From positions 62,001-126,000 of the forward strand of contig NZ_DF238983.1 of assembly GCF_000400995.2 (NCBI RefSeq): a stretch of 64,000 bases of DNA, given 5' to 3'. Source of the stretch: Acidovorax sp. MR-S7 (GTDB lineage Bacteria > Pseudomonadota > Gammaproteobacteria > Burkholderiales > Burkholderiaceae_C). This document shows, piece after piece, positions 1-9,507 of this stretch. Each line of letters starts with the position of its first letter. The first letter of the stretch is position 1. The position numbers and the translations under genes were made by a program. The notes beneath the pieces were generated by a model. That model saw only the letters and a list, made by a program, of their open reading frames with translations, was not told the origin of the DNA and searched no databases.

Positions 1-1
1 C

Positions 2-766
2 CTCCATAACACCTTATGCGCGCAAGGCCACCGGGGCATCAAGACGACCGGCTTCATTCAACTACCGGAAACCTACGATCCCGCCTTCATCCACACCGAC
101 ATCGACCTGGCCAAGATCGCCGAGGGCCTGGCCACCACCCGCTCAGGGCGGATTTGCCTGTATGGCCCGCCAGGCACAGGGAAAACCGCCTATGCACGCT
201 GGCTGGCCGAACATCTGGGCGCGCCACTGCACGCCAGGCGCGCATCCGACATCATCTCCATGTGGGTCGGGGAAACCGAGAAAAATCTGGCGCGCGCCTT
301 TCGGGGGGCCGAGCATGAAGGCGCAGTACTGCTCGTCGACGAAGTGGACAGCTTCCTCCAAGACCGCCGCAATGCGCAGCACAGTTGGGAAGTCACCGCC
401 GTCAACGAAATGCTCACCCAGATGGAAACATTCCCCGGCGTATTCATCGCCTCGACCAATCTGATGCATGGACTGGACCAAGCCGCCTTGCGCCGTTTCG
501 ACATCAAGGCGCGGTTTGGCTTTCTGCGTCCCACACAAGCCTGGGCACTGCTCTGCCGCTACGCGACCTATCTGGAAATAGGACCTCCTGCACCGGAACT
601 GGCGCTCCGCCTGGAGCGTCTTACCCACCTCACGCCAGGCGACTTCGCCGCCGTGCTGGGCCAGCATCGGCTGCACCGCATCACCTCGGCCGCCATGCTG
701 GTGGAAGCGTTGGCAAGCGAATGCGCACTCAAGAATGGCGGCAGGACAAGCATCGGCTTTTTATGA
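2..766 (+). CDS. AAA+ ATPase, 5' end outside window (partial)
   Basis: This is the C-terminal part of an ATP-binding protein; the frame is open from base 2, so the start lies upstream of the window. It has a clear Walker A (GPPGTGKT, encoded near 166-189) and a Walker B (LLVDEVDSF), followed by a sensor-1-like stretch (FIASTN) and an arginine-rich LRRFD segment. This is the classic AAA+ layout with an ATPase core followed by a small helical domain. Such proteins use ATP hydrolysis to remodel protein or nucleic-acid partners; the substrate cannot be read from the sequence. A DUF1810 gene follows 19 bp downstream on the same strand. A WYL regulator and a nuclease candidate sit nearby on the other strand, which hints at a defence or stress role, but that is inference. 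The ATPase call is secure and the function is unknown. Confidence 0.85.
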   Translation, partial: LHNTLCAQGHRGIKTTGFIQLPETYDPAFIHTDIDLAKIAEGLATTRSGRICLYGPPGTGKTAYARWLAEHLGAPLHARRASDIISMWVGETEKNLARAFRGAEHEGAVLLVDEVDSFLQDRRNAQHSWEVTAVNEMLTQMETFPGVFIASTNLMHGLDQAALRRFDIKARFGFLRPTQAWALLCRYATYLEIGPPAPELALRLERLTHLTPGDFAAVLGQHRLHRITSAAMLVEALASECALKNGGRTSIGFL

Positions 767-785
767 TCCGTCGTAACGATCTGCC

Positions 786-1217
786 ATGAATACCTATTCG
801 CTGGAGCGCTTTGTCCATGCGCAGCAATTCCACTACGCGCAGGCATTGGCGGAATTGCACGCAGGAAGAAAACAAACGCATTGGATGTGGTATGTGCTGC
901 CGCAACTGCTCAGCCTGGGGCGCAGCCAGAAAGCGCATTACTACGGTATCGCCAATCGCGCCGAAGCCGCTGCCTATCTGGCGCATCCCCTGCTCGGCCC
1001 CAGGCTCATCGAATGCGTACGAGCCATTCTGGAACACAGGGACCGCAGCATCATCGACATATTGGGCTGGACCGACGGCATGAAACTCCAGTCATGCCTG
1101 ACCCTGTTCCGCGCCGTGGCTCCATCCGAACCCATATTTGGAAGCGCTCTACACGCTTTCTATGAGGGCCATGAGGATGAGCAGACCCTGCGCCTGCTGG
1201 CTACCACTGCTGCCTGA
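786..1217 (+). CDS. DUF1810 family protein
   Basis: A 143-residue protein with the features of the DUF1810 family (COG5579): an N-terminal LERFVHAQ segment, an HWMWYVLPQ motif, and a central SRKAH..YGI-like stretch (here SQKAHYYGI). The length matches the family. No biochemical function is established for the family as far as I know. It starts 19 bp after the AAA+ ATPase stop on the same strand and may be co-transcribed with it. Its last 17 bases overlap the 3' end of a convergent gene. The family call is fairly sure and the role unknown. Confidence 0.75.
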   Translation: MNTYSLERFVHAQQFHYAQALAELHAGRKQTHWMWYVLPQLLSLGRSQKAHYYGIANRAEAAAYLAHPLLGPRLIECVRAILEHRDRSIIDILGWTDGMKLQSCLTLFRAVAPSEPIFGSALHAFYEGHEDEQTLRLLATTAA

Positions 1218-1785
1218 CGTGCTCTTGCAGCCGTTCCAGACTTCCTTGATACGACGCATCGGCGTTCCACAGCAAATCTCTTGCCAAGGTGGCCGCCAGC
1301 AGCAACACCCGTTCATGGCCCAGGCTTCCGCGCACCAAATCCAGCAATTGAAAGGCTTGCTCGCTACGCCCATGGCTTTCGTCTAGGAGTTGTACCTCTG
1401 GTGGAAAGACTTGGCATGCCCAACGGGCGAAGGAGCCATCCGCATGCATGGTCAGTTCGGCCTTCAGTCCCGGCTTTTGCACGATGGATTCGCGCTGCAT
1501 CTCGAAAGATGCACCGCAGGTGCCGCAATAACGGTGCTGGCTGGCTTGCGGCTGGAGGAACTCCTCCGTCACCGGGCCATCGTAGCCTGGGCGCTTCAGA
1601 AAATCCGGTATTTCGAGAATGCCGCCGCGCTGCCAGCGCACTGCTTCAGGGGTTTCAAGCAACGCCACGATGAGATCAGCTGCGGCGTAACGGTCACAGG
1701 GCGTGGCCTGCCGCTGCAGGGCGGCGGCACTCAGCAGTCCGACTAATTTTCCGTGAATGATGGAAAGCGACTTCAATTCCGTCAC
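1201..1785 (-). CDS. hypothetical protein with a CxxC motif
   Basis: A 194-residue protein that I do not recognise. Residues 87-90 form a CGTC motif followed by GASFE, which resembles half of a zinc ribbon; no second cysteine pair is obvious, so metal binding is uncertain. The rest is mixed helical with no signal peptide or membrane segment. Its ATG overlaps the stop of the upstream nuclease-like gene by 4 bp (ATGA arrangement). The two are almost certainly translationally coupled and form an operon with the WYL regulator. Its 3' end overlaps the convergent DUF1810 gene by 17 bp. Confidence 0.6.
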   Translation of the reverse strand: MTELKSLSIIHGKLVGLLSAAALQRQATPCDRYAAADLIVALLETPEAVRWQRGGILEIPDFLKRPGYDGPVTEEFLQPQASQHRYCGTCGASFEMQRESIVQKPGLKAELTMHADGSFARWACQVFPPEVQLLDESHGRSEQAFQLLDLVRGSLGHERVLLLAATLARDLLWNADASYQGSLERLQEHVRQQW

Positions 1786-2588
1786 TGGCTGAACTTCCTG
1801 GCGACGAACGCAATTGCCGGCGTATAAACGTCACCTCCATTTTCCTTACCAGAAAGGTTTTTGAACAGCCGGAATTTCTCTGGCATTTCACAGACAGCAA
1901 CAAAAAAATCATCCTCCCCCCCCGGCGCCATCAGATTTTTCTCAATTTCATTGGCAAAGGTTTGGCAAAAACCCGATTCGGGTTGGCCTCGATTTTTCCT
2001 GACACTGCGAGCCGCCAGCGTCATGACCGCCAGCCCTACGGCGCCGGGATAATCATCGGGATTCTTTTCAAGAAATCTTACAGCGCTCATCGCCTGCGCC
2101 TGTACATTCGCCCATCGCTTTATGGCCAAACCAGTCAGCCCCCCTGTGCCATTGACCACTCTATTAAAGTTGGCTACTGCAGATTTCAACTCGAACCCGA
2201 TCGTTCGATCTTGGTAGAAGGCCAGATAATCGACGCGCCCGGCAGATTGCCCCTCGTCATTTCCTCCGTCCTCTGGATCCATTTCCCTGCTGATGGGTCT
2301 ATCTACTCTGGCTTCTGGATAGGAACGCTGGGCGACCCGCGACACTGCCGTAGCAAATATTCCTGAAACGATTCTCTCCCTGCCCCGCAGGGGCGGATTG
2401 AATACCATTTCTTTTCTGCCATCACACTTCTTATTCCCCCTATATTCCTCGCTTCTTTGGACACTCTCGGCCATGAGATGCCTGTAGTTCTCTGAAACCA
2501 CCTCAATCAATACTGATTTCAGAAACTCGGCAATAGTCTTATCATTCTTATTAACCTGATGGCCGAAGTCTTTCCAGATAATCAACAT
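1782..2588 (-). CDS. hypothetical protein with a PD-(D/E)XK nuclease-like signature
   Basis: A 268-residue protein. Residues 117-135 read GRVDYLAF...GFELKSA, placing D120, E133 and K135 in the D-x(12)-E-x-K spacing typical of PD-(D/E)XK restriction-endonuclease-like folds. An upstream glutamate-containing helix (ERIVSGIF, near residue 71) could supply the first conserved acid. Base composition is visibly more AT-rich than the flanking genes and codon use is less GC-biased, suggesting recent acquisition. It lies 18 bp after a WYL regulator and overlaps the next gene by 4 bp, forming a three-gene operon. Nuclease assignment is inference from the motif; no family name is recognised. Confidence 0.55.
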   Translation of the reverse strand: MLIIWKDFGHQVNKNDKTIAEFLKSVLIEVVSENYRHLMAESVQRSEEYRGNKKCDGRKEMVFNPPLRGRERIVSGIFATAVSRVAQRSYPEARVDRPISREMDPEDGGNDEGQSAGRVDYLAFYQDRTIGFELKSAVANFNRVVNGTGGLTGLAIKRWANVQAQAMSAVRFLEKNPDDYPGAVGLAVMTLAARSVRKNRGQPESGFCQTFANEIEKNLMAPGGEDDFFVAVCEMPEKFRLFKNLSGKENGGDVYTPAIAFVARKFSQ

Positions 2589-2606
2589 ACCCGTTCCTTC
2601 ATTAAA

Positions 2607-3617
2607 TCAATTGGCTGAATCCGACACCGCATCCACCATTTCCGGCGGCTCTTCCACGACCACCATGCGGCCAAACCCGCGCAGCCACTGCTCCAGTTGC
2701 AGCGTTCGCACCACCTGGGCGCGAATGCGCAGCCAATCCCCTCCCTCGCAGGGTTCATGCTTCTGCGACAAGGACAGCGGCGTTTCCAGCAGGTGCTGCC
2801 CCGCAATCCGGCGTATGCGGAAAACGAGGTCGATACGGTTCCCCCGGACAAAGCCGAATTGGCCTTCGGTGTCAAAACGCTCCAGGTCGAAATCAGCGGG
2901 GCGCGTGAACGGCAGGCCGGTATCGGTGGCGGAATGAAAACGGTGCAAGGTCAGGGTGCGCGCATCGGCATGGCCCTCGAAGCGTGCGACGAGAAACATG
3001 CGCACACCTTGCTGCACCAGCCCCAATGGCATCACGCGCTTGCGGCTACGCTTGCCTGCGACGTTGGAGTAGTCGATGTCCAGCCAGTGGTCGGCGTACA
3101 GGGCATCACCGACTGCCTGGAAGACGGCCTCGTCGATATCCGGAGGCAGCAGGGGCTGCGATGTAGAGATGGTGCGCGTCTTGCCCAGCCATGAACGCGC
3201 CTGCCGCGTCTCCTCGGGCCACCGCCGCAAACGGTCCTCGGCGGCATCGAACAGGCCGACGAGGGAGCGGCGCATGCGCACAGGCAGCAGGTATTTCATC
3301 TGCTGCCCGGCCATGGCGAGCAGTAGCGACTCCGATGGGTTCAGCGAGTGCGCCGCCAGGCCGGCTTGCGGCTTCCAGCAGAAGCCGTGGGGCTTGCTGC
3401 TGTCATCGCACTCGATGTCGTAGTGCTGGCACAGGAACTTGAGCAGGCTCTGGATGCGGCGCAGCGAGCGCTCCAGGCCCATGGCGGCCAACTGGGCGTG
3501 CAGTTCCCGCGCGGTGGTTTTTCCGTGGCGCGGTATGCGCTTGAGGATTTCCAGAGCAATGTGCAGGCTTTCCTGGGCAGCGGGGCGGGCGGGCATGACA
3601 GTGGGGAGGGTGGGCAT
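2607..3617 (-). CDS. WYL-domain transcriptional regulator
   Basis: A protein of about 336 residues with an N-terminal winged-helix region (ELHAQLAAMGLERSLRRIQ is recognition-helix-like) and a WYL domain (HWLDIDYSN...RVMPLGLVQQGVRMFLVAR) followed by a WCX-like C-terminal extension. WYL regulators commonly act as ligand-responsive repressors in phage-defence and DNA-damage loci. The frame is open to a TTG at 3632, but the ATG at 3617 is preferred because TTG is a rare start and the conserved fold begins well after either. It is the first gene of an operon with the PD-(D/E)XK-like and CxxC genes, and likely autoregulates it (inference). Confidence 0.8.
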   Translation of the reverse strand: MPTLPTVMPARPAAQESLHIALEILKRIPRHGKTTARELHAQLAAMGLERSLRRIQSLLKFLCQHYDIECDDSSKPHGFCWKPQAGLAAHSLNPSESLLLAMAGQQMKYLLPVRMRRSLVGLFDAAEDRLRRWPEETRQARSWLGKTRTISTSQPLLPPDIDEAVFQAVGDALYADHWLDIDYSNVAGKRSRKRVMPLGLVQQGVRMFLVARFEGHADARTLTLHRFHSATDTGLPFTRPADFDLERFDTEGQFGFVRGNRIDLVFRIRRIAGQHLLETPLSLSQKHEPCEGGDWLRIRAQVVRTLQLEQWLRGFGRMVVVEEPPEMVDAVSDSAN

Positions 3618-3749
3618 GTATCTGCAACTCAATGTATCAAAGGTTGCATGAATGCCATCACGGCAAAGGCGGTCGTGGCTACCTTTGCAGTGTCCTCACC
3701 ATTGCGAAATCCTGTGTCGCACCCAGGTGGGCACAGCGAGAAAAAGCCG

Positions 3750-4055
3750 TCAGCGGACTTCGCGCGGCACCACGTCGGTCACGTCGGCACCGCCTTGCGC
3801 CGCACGCGCCGAGGGGCTGGGGGCCGTCCAGCGCGCGGTGCTGCGGTAGACGGTGCTCCAGCCATCGCGCGGGCTCATGCGCATGGCCCAGGGCATGACC
3901 GGCCGGCCCGTGAGGCGCGCCCACAGTGCGCGCACCCCCCAGACGAGCGCCAGCACGGCAGCCGCGGCCAGCAGGCTCAGGAAAAAGAGCACGCCCATGG
4001 CGAGTACCACGAGGCGCAATGTCCACCGGATCGCGCCGGCCACTATGTCGTTCAA
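3750..4055 (-). CDS. small membrane protein, hypothetical
   Basis: A 101-residue protein. Residues about 9-43 form a long hydrophobic stretch (LRLVVLAMGVLFFLSLL and onward) that could span the membrane once or as a tight hairpin. A polar, tryptophan- and arginine-containing C-terminal tail follows. No known domain is recognised. It lies 66 bp downstream of clpB on the same strand and is likely read through from it. The tail contains a WSTVYRSTARW segment with no motif that I can name. Confidence 0.55.
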   Translation of the reverse strand: MNDIVAGAIRWTLRLVVLAMGVLFFLSLLAAAAVLALVWGVRALWARLTGRPVMPWAMRMSPRDGWSTVYRSTARWTAPSPSARAAQGGADVTDVVPREVR

Positions 4056-4121
4056 ACCATGCCCCTTTCTGGCAGATGAAGCCCCGGGCGCGAGAAACGC
4101 CTGGAGCTTCTATGGTAGACC

Positions 4122-6725
<2,604 letters not shown>

Positions 6726-6747
6726 GTGTAAACCTCCAATGGTTCGC

Positions 6748-6776
6748 TAATTGAGGTTCGGCGCGCCTTTTTCAAC
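6748..6776 (-). promoter_or_regulatory. candidate sigma-32 promoter of clpB
   Basis: On the minus strand GTTGAAA (6770-6776) is followed after 13 bases by CCTCAATTA (6748-6756), close to the heat-shock consensus CTTGAAA-N13-CCCCATnT. It sits 23 bases before the clpB ATG and overlaps the moaE stop codon. Function is inferred from the match and from the gene it precedes. Confidence 0.5.
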
Positions 6777-7248
6777 CCGCCATCGGCGCCGCCGCGATGC
6801 CCCAGCGCGCCAGGGCCGCGTCGTCGCTCACGCGCGCGTCCACCCAGCGCACGCCCTGGGGCGTGTCTTCCTTCTTCCAGAACGGTGCCTGGGTCTTGAG
6901 GTAGTCCATGAGGAACTCGCACGCCTGGAAGCTCTCGCCCCTGTGCGCCGCCGTGACGGCCACCAGCACGATCTGGTCGAGCGGCGCGAGCAGCCCCACG
7001 CGGTGGATGACGCGCACGCCAAACAGGTCGAACCGGCGCCGCGCCTCGGCCACCATCGCCTCGATGGACTTCTCGGTCATGCCGGGGTAGTGCTCCAGTT
7101 CCATCGACGCGACCGCATCGCCGTCGCTGCGATCGCGCACCGTGCCCACGAAGCAGCACACGGCGCCCACGCGACCGTCCTGCGCGCGCAGGGCGGCCAG
7201 TTCGGCGGAAACGTCGAAGTCGTCGGTCTGGATGGAAACGCTGGACAT
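6772..7248 (-). CDS. moaE: molybdopterin synthase catalytic subunit MoaE
   Basis: A 158-residue large subunit of molybdopterin synthase, which transfers sulfur from the MoaD C-terminal thiocarboxylate to precursor Z (cPMP). Family motifs are CFVGTVRDR, LEHYPGMTEKSI, IHRVGLL, and the active-site region AAHRGESFQAC plus PFWKKED, which carries the catalytic lysines. It lies downstream of the moaD-moeA-mobB run on the same strand but is separated from it by four opposite-strand genes. Start at the ATG giving the usual length. Confidence 0.95.
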   Translation of the reverse strand: MSSVSIQTDDFDVSAELAALRAQDGRVGAVCCFVGTVRDRSDGDAVASMELEHYPGMTEKSIEAMVAEARRRFDLFGVRVIHRVGLLAPLDQIVLVAVTAAHRGESFQACEFLMDYLKTQAPFWKKEDTPQGVRWVDARVSDDAALARWGIAAAPMAG

Positions 7249-7303
7249 GCGGGAGGCGGCACGGGTTTGCTACAGTGCCCGCCACTTTAACGCCGCACCC
7301 CCC

Positions 7304-7558
7304 ATGGCCACGCAATCCTTCACCTCCGACGGCTACACGCTCTACCCCTCGCCCCGCAACGTGCACCGCGTGGTCTTCGAATTCCAGGTGTTCGTGCCCC
7401 ATCCCTACGCGCTGATCGACCTGCCCAGCTACGGGCTGGCGGGCCGCCACAGCCTGTTCTCGGCCTGCCGCACGGCCGACGGCAAGATGGGCCAGCTCGT
7501 CACCTTCGAGCAGGATGCCGACCGGCAGCGCTTCGAGGACCGCTTCGTGCCCGATTGA
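7304..7558 (+). CDS. conserved hypothetical protein, 84 residues
   Basis: A small soluble protein with no recognised domain, and no signal peptide or membrane segment. It has aromatic and proline-rich stretches (YTLYPSPRNVHRVVFEFQVF) and ends in an acidic-basic helix (DADRQRFEDRF). Codon composition matches neighbouring genes, and its ATG is the first in the frame after the divergent moaE start 56 bp upstream. That supports it as a real gene, but the product is unknown. Confidence 0.5.
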   Translation: MATQSFTSDGYTLYPSPRNVHRVVFEFQVFVPHPYALIDLPSYGLAGRHSLFSACRTADGKMGQLVTFEQDADRQRFEDRFVPD

Positions 7559-7626
7559 CCTGGGGCAAAGACACTACAGCGCGCATGGTTTGCAATGGGG
7601 CCATTACATCCAGAAGGAACCGCCCC

Positions 7627-7767
7627 ATGCAACTGCTCAAGCAACTCTTCACCACCGAGGTGGGCCTGTTCAGCGCCGTCGGCATCGGCATCATGCTGTG
7701 CATGGCCGGCTTCTTCCTCTGGCTGTTCACGCGCGACGACGCACCCAAGGACAAGCCGCACCCGTGA
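7627..7767 (+). CDS. small membrane protein, DUF3149-like
   Basis: A 46-residue protein with a short amphipathic N-terminus (MQLLKQLFTTEVGLFSA), one transmembrane helix (about residues 13-34) and a charged tail. The N-terminal LFTTEVGL pattern matches the DUF3149 family of tiny proteobacterial membrane proteins of unknown role. A Shine-Dalgarno-like AGAAGGAA lies 6-13 bases upstream of the ATG. It is followed closely by another small gene on the same strand. Confidence 0.65.
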   Translation: MQLLKQLFTTEVGLFSAVGIGIMLCMAGFFLWLFTRDDAPKDKPHP

Positions 7768-7793
7768 CGCCGCATCGGCGGGACAATGCGCCG

Positions 7794-8126
7794 ATGCACG
7801 ACGACAACCAGATCACCGTCCCGCCCTCATTCATCGCCATCTACAGCGATGTGCGCCAGCGACTGCGCGAGAGCACGGCGGTGGTGCGCACGCGCTACGA
7901 ACTCTGCGAAGACCTGGCCTGCCACCTGGTGGAGCACGCGCAGCAGCTCTACCACGTGCAGGCGCCATCTGAAGCCGAGATCCTGCGGCGCATCCACGCC
8001 GGCCTGGCCGCCGGTCCGGATTCCGGCGTGAACGCCGATGAAGCCGCCTGGATCACCTGCCGCCTGGCCGAGTTGCTGCAGTGGCCCTGCCCCGAGCTGC
8101 CACAGCCCGCCGCTATACTGCGCTGA
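7794..8126 (+). CDS. conserved hypothetical protein, 110 residues
   Basis: A 110-residue, mostly helical soluble protein beginning MHDDNQITVPPSFIAIY and containing a charged central helix (RTRYELCEDLACHLVEHAQ). No catalytic motif is visible. It starts 27 bp after the DUF3149-like gene and may share its transcript. Related proteins in this bacterial family are conserved, but I do not know a function. Confidence 0.6.
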   Translation: MHDDNQITVPPSFIAIYSDVRQRLRESTAVVRTRYELCEDLACHLVEHAQQLYHVQAPSEAEILRRIHAGLAAGPDSGVNADEAAWITCRLAELLQWPCPELPQPAAILR

Positions 8127-8203
8127 TGCCTTCGCGCCCCGCCCTCGCCCACCGCACCGCCTCCGTGGCGGCCGCGCCGTGCGTGGGCAAAGCGCCAAAA
8201 CCC

Positions 8204-8346
8204 CAGCTCGTCTGACCGGAGCTGCGGTTCCGTCCGGATGAGCGACGGAACCGACAGGCACGATCTTTCCCCGTTTCCCTTTCAAGCCTCCAGGCCCCTG
8301 CGCGCATCCGTCCGGTGGTCTGCCCGGTCGCCATGCCTTGAAAGGA
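8204..8346 (+). promoter_or_regulatory. structured leader upstream of the DapA-family gene
   Basis: Three nested or adjacent perfect stems are visible. CAGCTC (8204-8209) pairs with GAGCTG (8219-8224). A 10-bp stem joins CGGTTCCGTC (8225-8234) to GACGGAACCG (8244-8253). A 9-bp long-range pairing joins CCTTTCAAG (8278-8286) to CTTGAAAGG (8337-8345). The last arm contains the ribosome-binding sequence AAAGGA of the downstream gene, so the fold could control translation. I cannot match it to a named riboswitch class. Confidence 0.45.
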
Positions 8347-8354
8347 CGAAACCG

Positions 8355-9257
8355 ATGTCTTCCCTCCTCACCCCCGCCGGGTTCACCGGCCTGTGGATTC
8401 CCCTCGTCACCCCCTTCCACGCGGATGGATCGGTGGACCACGCCGCGCTGCGCGCGCTGGTGCAGCGGCTGCGCGCCAGCGGCATCGCCGGCGTGGTCGC
8501 GTGCGGCTCCACGGGCGAGGCCGCCGCGCTCGATGCCGCCGAGCAGGACGCGGTGCTGGACACCGTGCTCGGCGCGGCACAGGGCCTGCCCGTGGCCATG
8601 GGCCTGTCGGGCTACCACCTGGGCCACGTGCTGGAGCGCGTACGCGGCTGTAACGCCCGGCCCATGGCCGGCCTGCTGGTGCCCGCGCCCCACTACATCC
8701 GCCCCTCGCAGGCGGGCCTGCTGCACTGGTTCCGCGCGATCGCCGACGCGAGCGTGCATCCGCTGATCGTCTACGACATTCCCTACCGCACCGGCGTGAC
8801 GCTGGAGCTGGAAACCCTGCGCGCGCTGGCGCAGCACCCGCGCATCCGCGCCATCAAGGACTGCGGCGGCAGCGCGGCCAAGACGCAGGCGCTCATCGCC
8901 GACGGGCAACTGCAGGTGCTGGCGGGGGAGGATGCGCAGATCCTGCCCACCCTGGCCCTGGGCGGCAGCGGCGCCATTGCCGCCAGCGCGCACTGGCAGC
9001 CCGGGCGCTTCGCCGAATTGATGCGCTGCGTGGCCGCCGGCGACCTGCCGCGCGCCCGGGCGCTGTGGCAAGCCCTGGCGCCGGTGGTGGAGGCCTGCTT
9101 CGCCGAGCCCAACCCCGCTCCCATCAAGGCCTTGCTCGCAAGCCAAGGCGCAATGCGGGCCGGCCTGCGCGCGCCGATGGAGGCGGCAAGCGCCGCGCAT
9201 GCCCAGCGCATCGCGGCACTCGCGGCCGTGCAGGAGGTGGCGCTCAGCCGCCTGTGA
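8355..9257 (+). CDS. DapA/NanA-family (dihydrodipicolinate synthase-like) lyase
   Basis: A 300-residue TIM-barrel aldolase-family protein. Key signatures are CGSTGEAAAL (substrate carboxylate binding), YDIPYRTG (catalytic tyrosine) and the Schiff-base lysine in IKDCGG. Members condense or cleave pyruvate with an aldehyde; this could be a dihydrodipicolinate synthase or another class I aldolase. The ATG at 8355 follows AAAGGA by 8 bases; an in-frame ATG at 8238 lacks such a site and lies in a predicted hairpin loop. The 3' end overlaps the convergent moaD by 14 bp. The family is sure; the exact substrate is not. Confidence 0.85.
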   Translation: MSSLLTPAGFTGLWIPLVTPFHADGSVDHAALRALVQRLRASGIAGVVACGSTGEAAALDAAEQDAVLDTVLGAAQGLPVAMGLSGYHLGHVLERVRGCNARPMAGLLVPAPHYIRPSQAGLLHWFRAIADASVHPLIVYDIPYRTGVTLELETLRALAQHPRIRAIKDCGGSAAKTQALIADGQLQVLAGEDAQILPTLALGGSGAIAASAHWQPGRFAELMRCVAAGDLPRARALWQALAPVVEACFAEPNPAPIKALLASQGAMRAGLRAPMEAASAAHAQRIAALAAVQEVALSRL

Positions 9258-9507
9258 CGGGTGGGAAGAACGCCGCCTCGGCCCCCGGGGCCAGCGGCGC
9301 GTCGTCGCCCGCCATGACCTGGTCCAGCGCCATGCGCACCGCGCGCCCACGCGCCAGGCTGGCGGCCCAGGGGCCGCCGCGGGCGATGAGTTCGTCGCGC
9401 AGCGCACCCAGCGTGCCGGCCTGGGTCTGCAGCGTTTCCTGGCCGGTGCCCACCGCTTCGCGGATGGAGGCGAAATAGCGCACGGTGAGGGTCTTGCTTG
9501 TGCTCAT
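9244..9507 (-). CDS. moaD: molybdopterin synthase sulfur carrier subunit MoaD
   Basis: An 87-residue ubiquitin-fold sulfur carrier ending in the required GG dipeptide (PPVTGG), which is adenylated and thiocarboxylated to feed sulfur to MoaE. It begins LTVRYFASIREAVG, typical of the family. Its ATG overlaps the moeA stop by 4 bp (ATGA), indicating translational coupling. The 3' end overlaps the convergent DapA-family gene. Confidence 0.93.
   Translation of the reverse strand: MSTSKTLTVRYFASIREAVGTGQETLQTQAGTLGALRDELIARGGPWAASLARGRAVRMALDQVMAGDDAPLAPGAEAAFFPPVTGG

Noticed and set aside
8238-8354. Earlier ATG for the DapA-family protein
   Set aside because: The ATG is in a hairpin loop with no ribosome-binding site, and the extra 39 residues have no counterpart in the family.
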